Shown here piece by piece: positions 1 to 11,200 of a stretch of 64,000 nt of DNA. Below the pieces are notes generated by a model. That model was not told the DNA's origin. It saw only the letters and a list, made by a program, of their open reading frames with translations, and did no database searches. Position numbers and translations under genes: made by a program. Source of the stretch: Microglena sp. YARC. Its lineage: Eukaryota; Chlorophyta; Chlorophyceae; Chlamydomonadales; Chlamydomonadaceae. Within the stretch, counting starts at the first letter, position 1. The number at the start of each line of letters is the position of its first letter. Where the stretch lies: NCBI GenBank assembly GCA_022414725.1, contig CM039463.1, positions 85,274,738-85,338,737 of the forward strand. The letters are read 5' to 3'.

Positions 1-6
1 CAATTT

Positions 7-97
7 AGCAGCTTCTCAGGCACAACACATCATCCAAAGTGTCCACTCTGGATCAGAGTGGACACTTTGGATGATGTGTCATGCCTGAGAAGCTGCT
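7..97. repeat. Long near-perfect palindrome
   Basis: Two arms of 43 nt (7-49 and 55-97) are reverse complements with about two mismatches, around a 5-nt centre (GGATC). The arms contain CATCATCCAAAGTGTCC and its complement. It could be a small fold-back element or an inversion junction; no gene is associated with it. Confidence 0.85.
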
Positions 98-299
98 TGT
101 ACACAACGTGGCATGGGTTGAGTGGTTTGTGTGTAGTGGTGTGTGTGGGATGGCTTGGAGTGGGTGGGATAGCGTGTAGTGATTGGGATGGCGTGGAGTG
201 GGTGGGGTGTCCACTCAGTTTCAGAGAGGACACTTTAGCTGATATATGGAACCACGACCTACTTTCCGATACCCACACACCGACCCTGCCGGACTTCAT

Positions 300-690
300 A
301 TGGCATGAGCCGTCCTCCTGCAAAAAAGCATGCAATTGAATGCAACATGGCAAATACCGTGCAAATGTACGAAAAACGTGGCTAACACCGTGCAAATGTA
401 AGAAAACATAGCAAATCTGCCATTTCGCATGAAGACAAAATACAGCAAATAGCATGCAAATGAAGGCACACCATGGCAAATACCGTGCAAGTGTATAAAA
501 CATGGGTAACACCGTGCAAATGTAAGAAAACATAGCAAATATGCCATTTCGCATACAGACAAAATATAGCAAATAGCTTGCAAATGAAGGCACACCATGG
601 CAAATACCGTGCAAGTGTACGCCATACATGGGTAACACCGTGCAAATGTAAGAAAACATAGCTAATATGCCATTTCGCACAGAAAAAATA
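300..690. repeat. GCAAATGTA-type satellite, block 1
   Basis: About three units of roughly 120 bp built from TGCAAATGTAAGAAAACATAG and GCCATTTCGCAT-like segments. It is a diverged relative of the 93-bp array at 1,226-2,080. A shorter repeat of the type TTGTCCTCAAACTATAAAAA follows at about 745-850. The stretch 850-1,225 shows only a G-rich tract and no gene. Confidence 0.8.
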
Positions 691-1225
691 TAGCAAATAG
701 CGAGGGGGGGGAAAGAAAAAAGCTGCCCTACCGCATCTTCGCTTTGGTTAGAGCTTGTCCTCAAACTATAGAAAAAAATTGTCCTCAAACTATAAAAATA
801 AATTGTCCTCAAACTAAAAAAATAAATTGTCCTCAAACTATAAAAATAAATTGAGCCAAAAATAAAGTTTAACTGAAGTTACAGGGGTCCAAAGTTTGTT
901 TCACCCAAAGCGGCCCAAATCTCAACTTCGCGATAAATCACGTCTGAGCAACCTTTTGAAAGATGCAAGAGCATAACTGGAATGGGCGCGAAAAGATTTT
1001 TCGAATGACCCCCATTTTGGTGTGTGGGGGGTGGGGGGGGGTAGGGTGAGGTAATCCGGTTTTAGAAGGGGGGGGGTAGGTGTAAAAACTTTTTCAAAAC
1101 TTTATTCCCCCCCTCTTTTGTATGAAACTTCCACAATTCCACCTCTCATCTGAATTGGACACCATATTGAACATGCGGTCCAAAATCTGTCTTTCTGCCC
1201 CCTCCCTGGCAAACAGCATGTTAAA

Positions 1226-2080
1226 TTGCCAATGGAGGTAAAACATGGCAAGTACCGAGCAAATGTAGACTAAACATAGCAAATATGCCATTTTGCTCGC
1301 AGACAAAATACAGCAAATCGCATGCAAATGTAGGTAAAACATAGAAACCGTGCAAATGTAGACTAAACACAGCCAACATGCCATTTTGCTCGCAGACAAA
1401 ATATAGCAAATCGCATGCAAATGTAGGTAAAACATAGAAACCGTGCAAATGTAGACTAAACACAGCCAACATGCCATTTTGCTCGCAGACAAAATATAGC
1501 AAATCGCATGCAAATGTAGGTAAAACATAGAAACCGTGCAAATGTAGACTAAACACAGCCAACATGCCATTTTGCTCGCAGACAAAATATAGCAAATCGC
1601 ATGCAAATGTAGGTAAAACATAGAAACCGTGCAAATGTAGACTAAACACAGCCAACATGCCATTTTACTCGCAGACAAAATATAGCAAATCGCATGCAAA
1701 TGTAGGTAAAACATAGAAACCGTGCAAATGTAGACTAAACACAGCCAACATGCCATTTTGCTCGCAGACAAAATATAGCAAATCGCATGCAAATGTAGGT
1801 AGAACATAGAAACCGTGCAAATGTAGACTAAACACAGCCAACATGCCATTTTGCTCGCAGACAAAATATAGCAAATCGCATGCAAATGTAGGTAAAACAT
1901 AGAAACCGTGCAAATGTAGACTAAACACAGCCAACATGCCATTTTGCTCGCAGACAAAATATAGCAAATCGCATGCAAATGTAGGTAAAACATAGCAAAA
2001 AACGTGCAAATGTAGACTGAACATAGCAAACATGCCATTTTGCTCACAGACAAAATATAGCAAATCGCATGCAAATGTTG
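1226..2080. repeat. 93-bp tandem satellite
   Basis: About nine units with a 93-bp period (GCAAATGTAGGTAAAACATA ... GCCATTTTGCTCGCAGAC). Because 93 is divisible by three, the minus strand stays open through the array and gives a misleading 442-codon frame. It lies just downstream of the last visible desaturase exon, so it is probably intronic. Confidence 0.9.
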
Positions 2081-2147
2081 GCCAATCATAGCTGCTAAGC
2101 AATCTTGCACTTGGGCAAAATATAGCAAAAATAAGCATGGAACCAAC

Positions 2148-2258
2148 CTGAGAGAAGAGGTGATGGAGGACATGGGTCTCAATGTTGTGGTGGATCTTGT
2201 TGAAGATTCCGAAGTCCCTGTCAATGCTGGACAGGCCACCTCGGAAATATGACCAGGC
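2148..2258 (-). CDS. FAD7: Desaturase exon 8 (histidine box 3)
   Basis: Acceptor AACCTCAG, donor GTTGGT; 37 codons. [16 protein letters not shown] is followed by [17 protein letters not shown] with the third box HVLHH. The family usually has HDIGTH here; this copy has HNIETH. Confidence 0.93.
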
Positions 2259-5200
2259 CTGAGGTTGTGGGTGTGTGAGTGTGAGTGTGTAAGTGTGTGA
2301 GTGTTTGAAAGCATGGTGGGGTTGGGAAGGAGTCGGGAGGAGAGACTGCACCAGACTGTGCCCCCTCCCCCCCCCCCCCCCCCAACAACAACAACAACAA
2401 CAGTGCCCCACCCCCACCCCAAACAACATCAGTGAACCACCACCACCACCTGTACCAGACCCAGCTCAACTCTACCCTCTTCAGCGGCATCTTCTCATTC
2501 TCCTCGCAGGGGCCATGATGGTGGATCCAAATGGAATGGTCCTGGTACTAATGTTAACTGGGCACTTATATTAGGCAGGTTAGAAGACAGAATGGCGAAG
2601 CGTTACAAAAACAATAAGTGATGATCAATGCAAAATCAAAATCACTCCTACAGTCATACTAAGCTCACCTCTCCCCTGTACCCTTTACCATGGCGTCTGC
2701 ACCCCTTACAATGGCATTTGTACCCCTACCTATGTACCATGGCTTCACCTCTCCCCTGTACCAAGGCATCTGTACCCCTACCCCTGTACCCCTGTGCACC
2801 TACCCTTGTACTGTGGCATCTGTACCCCTACCCCTGTACACCTGACCCTGTACCATGGCATCTGTACCCTTACCCCTGTACCATGGCATCAGTACCCCTA
2901 CCCCTGTACCCCTGTGCACCTACCCTTGTACTGTGGCATCTGTACCCCTACCCCTGTACACCTGCCCCTGTACCATGGCATCTGTTCCCTTACCCCTGTA
3001 CCATGGCATCTGTACCACTAACCCTGTACATGTGTCCCTGCCCCATGGCCTCACCTCTCCCCTGTACCCCCACCCCTGTACCATGGCATCTGTACCCCTA
3101 CCCCTGTACCTTGGCCTCACCTCTCCCCTGTACCCCCACCCCTGTACCATGGCATCTGTACCCCTACCCCTGTACCTTGGCCTCACCTCTCCCCTGTACC
3201 CCCACCCCTGTACCATGGCATCTGTACCCCTACCCCTGTACCTTGGCCTCACCTCTCCCCTGTACCAAGGCATCTGCTCCTTCTCGTCGCTAGGGCCGTG
3301 ATGGTGGAGGTAGGTGACAATGTCTAGCCACATCACGCCAATAATGTAAGGAGCAAAGTAGAGGTTCAACATAGCTGGGAGACCCAAGAAGTATGTCAAT
3401 CCCGCCAAAACACCGAGCATGCCGACCATGAAAGCATTCGAAGTCAGAATCTGCAAAGCCAGAAATCCAGGTTAATGGTTAGTGCTGATTGTGGAAGCAT
3501 TTGAGGTCTGAATCTGCACAGCCAGAAATTCGGGGTAAGGTTTACGCCGACCATGATAGCATTCGAAGTCAAAATCTGCAAAGCCAGAAATTTGGGGGTT
3601 GGGGTTTATGCCGAGCTTGAAAGCATTCAAAGTCAAAATCTGCGAAGCCAGAATTTCAGGTTGATGGTTAGTGCTGATCATGGAAGCATTTGAGGCCCGA
3701 ATCCGCACAGCTAGAAATTCGGGGTAAGGTTTATGCCGACCATGATAGCAATCGAAGTCAAAATCTGCGAAGCCAGAAATTCAGGGTTAAGGGTTTATGC
3801 CAACCAAGGAAGCATTTGAGGTCAAAATCTGCCAAGCCAGGAATCCAGGGTTAAGGGTTTATGCCGATCATGGAAGCATTTGAGGTCAAAATCTTCACAG
3901 CCAGAAATTCAGATTCATTGCAGTGAGGAGCATGGACATTGCTTGGTTTGGAATAGGGGAAAAGTGAAACGAGAAGGTAAGGCAGGGTTGCTTTGGTTTG
4001 AAATAGAGGATAAGTGTAACGAAATGGCAGGGCAGGGTTAACAAATGAAGAAGGAACAGCAGGATTTCCGGGGATACACAGGGCATTTCCAGAGCAAGTG
4101 TAGAGGGAATGTCGACAAAACTGACCTTAACTGTAATCACTATCGAGCACGATTATCACACAGTATGTATGTATGTTACAGTCCAATTGTAGGCCAAATG
4201 GGCTTAAGGGACTGGCCCAATCGTAGTGGGAAGGGCTTAAAAGAAAAAGCACTGATGAACTGAACCCCAAACAATAGTTTTACCGACGGGGGCCCTGAGT
4301 TCGTGCGTCAGTGATCATCTAATTCTACACAGATAGACCAGAAATCAAGTGCTGAAAGGAGATACGTGGATATCCATATTTAGGTTGCATTCACGATTAG
4401 GTCGCATTCAAGTTTAGGTAGCATTCAAGTTTAAAGGTTGCATTCACGATTAGGTCGCATTCAAGTTTAGGTTGCATTCAAATTTAGGTTGCTTTCACGT
4501 TTAGGTCGCTTTCACGGTTAGGTTGCATTCTAGTTTAAAGGTTGCATTCACGATTAGGTCGCATTCAAGTTTAGGTTGCATTCAAGTTTAGGGTGCATTC
4601 ACATTTAGGTTGCTTTCACGTTTAGGTCGCATTCACGGTTAGGTTGCATTCAAGTTTAAAGGTTGCATTCACGATTAGGTCACATTCAAGTTTAGGTTGC
4701 ATTCACATATAGGTTGCATTCACGTTTAGGTTGCATTGAAGTTTAGGTTGCATTCAAGTTTAGGGTTGAATTCACAATTAGGTCGCATTCAAGTTTAGGT
4801 AGCATTCACATTTAGGTTGCTTTCACGTTTAGGTCGCATTGAAGTTTAGGTAGCATTCAAGTTTAAAGGTTGCATTCACGATTAGGTCGCATTCAAGTTT
4901 AGGTTGCATTCACATTTAGGTTGCTTTCACGTTTAGGTCGCATTGAAGTTTAGGTTGCATTCAAGTAAAAGGTTGCATTCACGATTAGGTCGCATTCAAG
5001 TTTAGGTTGCATTCACATTTAGGTTGCTTTCACGTTTAGGTCGCATTCACGGTTAGGTAGCATTCAAGTTTAAAGGTTGCATTCACGATTAGGTCGCATT
5101 CAAGTTTACGTTGCATTCACATTTAGGTTGCTTTCACGTTTAGGTCGCATTCAAGTTTAGGTAGCATTCAAGTTAAGGTTGCATTCACGATTAGGTCGCA

Positions 5201-8200
5201 TTCAAGTTTAGGTTGCATTCACATTTAGGTTGCTTTCACGTTTAGGTCGCATTCACGGTTAGGTTGCATTCAAGTTTAAAGGTTGCAATCACGGTTAGGT
5301 CGCATTCAAGTTTAGGTTGCTTTCACGTTTAGGTCGCATTCAAGTTTAGGTTGCATTCAAGTTTAAAGGTTGCATTCACGATTAGGTCGCATTCAAGTTT
5401 AGGTTGCATTCACATTTAGGTTGCTTTCACGTTTAGGTAGCATTCACGGTTAGGTTGCATTCAAGTTAAGGTTGCATTCACGATTAGGTCGCATTCAAGT
5501 TTAGGTTGCATTCACATTTAGGTTGCTTTCACGTTTAGGTCGCATTGAAGTTTAGGTTGCATTCAAGTTTAAAGGTTGCATTCACGATTAGGTCGCATTC
5601 AAATTTAGGTTACATTCACATTTAGGTTGCTTTCACGTTTAGGTCGCATTGAAGTTTAGGTTGCATTCAAGTTTAAAGGTTGCATTCACGATTAGGTCGC
5701 ATTCAAGTTTAGGTTGCATTCACATTTAGGTTGCTTTCACGTTTAGGTCGCATTGAAGTTTAGGTTGCATTCAAGTTTAAAGGTTGCATTCACGATTAGG
5801 TCGCATTCAAGTTTAGGTTGCATTCACATTTAGGTTGCTTTCACGTTTAGGTCGCATTGAAGTTTAGGTAGCATTCAAGTTAAGGTTGCATTCACGATTA
5901 GGTCGCATTCAAGTTTAGGTTGCACTCACATTTAGGTTGCTTTCACGTTTAGGTCGCATTGAAGTTTAGGTTGCATTCAAGTTTAAAGGTTGCATTCATG
6001 ATTAGGTCGCATTCAAGTTTAGGTTGCATTCACATTTAGGTTGCTTTCACGTTTAGGTCGCATTGTAGTTTAGGTTGCATTCAAGTTTAAAGGTTGCATT
6101 CACGATTAGGTCGCATTCAAGTTTAGGTTGCATTCACATTTAGGTTGCTTTCACGTTTAGGTCGCATTGAAGTTTAGGTAGCATTCAAGTTAAGGTTGCA
6201 TTCACGATTAGGTCGCATTCAAGTTTAGGTTGCACTCACATTTAGGTTGCTTTAACGTTTAGGTCGCATTCACGGTTAGGTTGCATTCAAGTTTATAGGT
6301 TGCATTCACGATTAGGTCGCATTCAAGTTTAGGTTGCATTCACATTTAGGTTGCTTTCACGTTTAGGTCGCATTCACGGTTAGGTAGCATTCAAGTTTAA
6401 AGGTTGCATTCACGATTAGGTCGCATTCAAGTTTACGTTGCATTCACATTTAGGTTGCTTTCACGTTTAGGTCGCATTCACGGTTAGGTTGCATTCAAGT
6501 TTAAAGGTTGCATTCACGATTAGGTCGCATTCAAGTTTAGGTAGCATTCACATTTAGGTTGCTTTAACGTTCAGGTCGCATTCACGGTTAGGTTGCATTC
6601 AAGTTTGAAGGTTGCATTCACGATTAGGTCGCATTCAAGTTTAGGTTGCATTCACATTTAGGTTGCTTTCACGTTTAGGTCGCATTCACGGTTAGGTTGC
6701 ATTCAAGTTTAAAGGTTGCATTCACGATTAGGTCGCATTTGAGTTTAGGTTGCATTCACATTTAGGTTGCTTTCACGTTTAGGTCGCATTCAAGTTTAGG
6801 TAGCATTCAAGTTTAAAGGTTGCATTCACGATTAGGTCGCATTAAGTTTAGGTTGCATTCACATTTAGGTTGCTTTCACGTTTAGGTCGCATTGAAGTTA
6901 AGGTAGCATTCAAGTTAAGGTTGCATTCACGATTAGGTCGCATTCAAGTTTAGGTTGCATTCACATTTAGTTTGCTTTAACGTTTAGGTCGCATTCACGG
7001 TTAGGTTGCATTCAAGTTTATAGGTTGCATTCACGATTAGGTCGCATTCAAGTTTAGGTTGCATTCACATTTAGGTTGCTTTCACGTTTAGGTCGCATTC
7101 ACGGTTAGGTAGCATTCAAGTTTAAAGGTTGCATTCACGATTAGGTCGCATTCAAGTTTAGGTTGCATTCACATTTAGGTTGCTTTCACGTTTAGGTTGC
7201 ATTGAAGTTTAGGTTGCATTCAAGTTTAAAGGTTGCATTCACGATTAGGTCGCATTCAAGTTTAGGTAGCATTCACATTTAGGTTGCTTTAACGTTCAGG
7301 TCGCATTCACGGTTAGGTTGCATTCAAGTTTAAAGGTTGCATTCACGATTAGGTCGCATTCAAGTTTAGGTTGCATTCACATTTAGGTTTCTTTCACGTT
7401 TAGGGCGCATTCACGGTTAGGTTGCATTCAAGTTTAAAGGTTGCATTCACGATTAGGTCGCATTTCAGTTTAGGTTGCATTCACATTTAGGTTGCTTTCA
7501 AATTTAGGTTGCATTCACGTTTTGGTCGCATTCACGTTTAGGTCACATTCACGTTTAGGTCGCATTCAAGTTAAGGTTGCATTCACGTTTAGGTCACATT
7601 CACGTTCAAGTATTCAAGTTTACGTCACATTCAAGGCTGCTGGAGATGTCCCCTGCCAGTAAAAATCTGGTAAGAATTTGAAAACTTAAATTTACAAAGT
7701 AAAGTGCAGCAGATATTAGTGTATACTTGCTCAATTGAAGTGCCTAAGCAACCATCTCTCCGTGCTCCTCATCCCCACCACCCCTCCACCAGAACTGACC
7801 ATGTTCTTCACCCCAGATGCTTACAGATCGCCCCAACCACCCCTAAATCACAACTCACCATGTTCTTCTCCCCATGTGCATACAGGTCGCCCCACAACCC
7901 CCTCCACCACAACCAGCACTCACCATGTCCTTCTTGTTGGGTGCATACAGGTTGCAGCTAGGGTCATAGTGCGATCCCACTTTGCCAGGGGAGCGCTTCC
8001 ACAGGTACACAGGGAAGGCCACCAGGGACATGTGAATGGTCAACTTGAACACTAGATCCAAGAAACCAGCACTCACCATGTTCTTCTCATTGGGTGCATA
8101 TAGGTTGCAGCTAGGGTCATAGTTTGACCCCTCCTTGCCCGGGGTGCACCTCCACAGGTAGACAGGGAAGGCCATCAGGGTCATGTGTATGGTCAACTTA

Positions 8201-11200
8201 AGCACATCACCCAAGCAACCAACACTCACCATGTTCTTCTCCCCATGTGCATACAGGTCACCCCCAACACCCCTCCACCACAACCAGCACTCACCATGTT
8301 CTTCTCGCTGGGTGCATACAGGTTGCAGCTAGGGTCATAGTGCGATCCCTCCTTGCCCGGGGAGCGCTTCCACAGGTACGCAGGGAATGCCAGAAGGGCC
8401 CCGGGGATTGTCAAGCGTGCAAAGCTCAGCAGTGGGTCCTGATTGTGTGGGTGGGTGGGGTGGGGTGAGAGGGTGGGGTGGAGTGGGGTGAGAGAGTGGG
8501 TGTGGGGAGGGTGGGTGGGTGGATCGGTGGGTGGGGTGAGGTGTGAGTGGGTCAGTAGTGGGTCCTGATTATGTAAATGTTAGACAAGACAAAACAAGAC
8601 AAGATATACAAGAATACAGACAAGGCAAGACAAGACAGGACATGCTGACTAGACTAGACTGGACAAGACAAGACAAGACAGAAAAAACATGCAAGACAAG
8701 ACAAGACAGAACATACACGGCAAGACAAGACATACATACAAGACAAGACAGAACATATAGACAAGACAAGACGAGGACATACAGACAACACAAGAGAAGA
8801 CAAGACAGACATACAGACAAAACAAGGACATGCAAGCCAAAGCAAGGACATACCAGGGTGTCAAGCTCGGCCTTCTTCACTGGGTACCAAGATTCGTCAT
8901 TCTCACAGTGGCCATGGTTAGCATGGTGGGTGCGGTGGCTGATGCGCCAGCCGTGGTAGGGTACCAAGATAGATGCATGTGTGATGTTGCCCACTAAGTC
9001 GTTCAAAGCGCGGTTGTTGGAAAAGCTCTGGTGCCCACTGCAAGGGTGCATGAGAGAGCATGCCATTAGTGGCATGGTGGGTGCGGTGGCTGATGCGCCA
9101 GCTGTGGGAAGGTACCAAGATAAATGTATGTGTGATTTTGCCCACGGAGTTGCTCAGAGCGCGGTTGTTGGAAAAGCTCTGGTGCCCACTCCAAGGGTAC
9201 ATGAGAGAGCATGTGCTTAGCAGAGGCTATGGTGTGCGTATTTGGGGGGCAGGGAGGGTGGGGTGGGAAGAGGAGGGGATTGCAGTCGTGTAGCTACAGC
9301 TGGTGCCCACTGCAAGGGTTCAGGCAATGGTGTGTATAATTGGGGGGGCAGGGGGGATGGGGTGGGAGGGGGGGGGATTGCAGTCGTGTAACTACAGCTG
9401 GTGCCCACTGCAAGGGTTCAGGCAATGGTGTGTATAATTGGGGGGGCAGGGGGGATGGGGTGGGGAGGGGGGGGGGGGTTGCAGTTGTGTAACTACAGCT
9501 GGTGCCCACTGCAAGGGTTTAGGCAATGGAGTGTATATTTTGGGGGGCAGGGAGGGTGGGGTGGGAAGGGGAGGGGATTGCAGTCATGTAACTACAGCTG
9601 GTGCCCACTGCAAGGGTTTAGGCAATGGTGTGCATGTTTTGGGGGGTAGGGGGGATGGGGTGGGGAGGGGGAGGGGTCATGTAACTACAGCCTTTACACC
9701 TGTAATACACACATACAAGTAAAATTGCACAACTCAGTGCTGACCAAATAGACCCAATGATGATCAGGTAAATCAAGCACACTCGGTGCTGACTGCATGA
9801 TGCACTACGCGCTCATATTTCTCACCAATAATGATATTCCTCACCACTTCTAATATCTCTCGCCACTTCTGATATTCCTCACCACTTATAATATTTCATA
9901 CCACTTCTGATATTCCTCACCACCTCTAATATTTCATACCACTTCTAATATTCCTCACAATTTCCAATATTTCATACCCCTTCTGATATTCCTCACCACT
10001 TCTACTATTTCATACCACATCTGATATTTTCACCACTTCTGATGGCTATTATAGCATTTCTTTTCAACTACGAGCAGCAGCTTTTAAGCAGCTTCCCAGG
10101 CTTTCTCTGCATCTAAACCTTAAGCAAACTAGTGCACCTGGAAGCTACTATCGTCAGCCTTCCAGCTCTCCTAGAATCTTGGGGTTGGCCCAGTGGCAGT
10201 CTCAGAGAGCTGCCTAGGATCTGATGCTTGTAGCCGAAAAGAATAGCAGTGATGGTTATGCCTGCCAAACTTCATGATGAAGCACAGTTGTGTGTGGTAT
10301 CACTAAACTACATTAGGAACCAGAGTTCTGTTTCCTTTTAGAAAGGGGGTCTTCTGGCAGGGATCAGGGATTTGGTATCTTTCAAGGTTGGACTCCCGGT
10401 AGCGATTTGGTAGGGTGACCCACAGGGCTAGCCCGAGGGGTTCAGGGGGTGGGGCAGAGATTCGAGTCTCATGGTAACCGAAACAGTGTCCCAGGTAGCG
10501 ATCGCTACTGGTAGAGGAAAAAGGCTATGGCAAGAGCACCTGACAAAACGACTTACCAGTCATGGCCAACAACAAACAGGCTCCAGAACATGGTACCTTG
10601 CGCGAACCAGTAAATAGGCCAAGCCCACCTACAAGAGACAAAGTGGGAATTCATCAGATTAGAAAACGTTTCAAGGTCATAAGCCATCATGAGCCTGAAC
10701 AATATTTTTGTATTATCTCAAATGGCAGAGAGCTCATGTGCAGGTTTGTGTGCAGGGTACTACATTTTGTCAAATTGGTGAGCGTTTTTTTAATTGGAAA
10801 AAGCGCAAAAAACTGTGTGCTGCGCCCACAGGGGTTTGATAAAACTGCGCGAAACGCGCAGAGGGGCTCAAAAAGTGTGCGCAGAATCGCGCTGCCGCAC
10901 GCACTTTGTAGTACCCTGGTTGTGTGTGCTTGTCTTGGTCTTGGCTGTCCAGCCCACAATAGATAAATGACTGCATGCCTGGCAATAACATAGGAATCAG
11001 CGTCTAAAATCTTGAAGTGTTGAAAGTTGGGCCATACCAGAAACTTGATATTTTCACCCCATTCTTGGGTGTATAGAGGGTACTTGAACATGCAACATAG
11101 AATTTGGACCATCTTCAAACTCTCAATTACAAAAATATTGCAAGGTCAGCTCATAATCAGGGCTAGGAAAGTGGGTTTACTTTATCCAATTTCACATGTA

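Noticed and set aside
1094..2429. 442-codon minus frame with [15 protein letters not shown] repeats
   Set aside because: Open only because the satellite period is 93; no homologue recognised, and it overlaps desaturase exon 8 in another frame.
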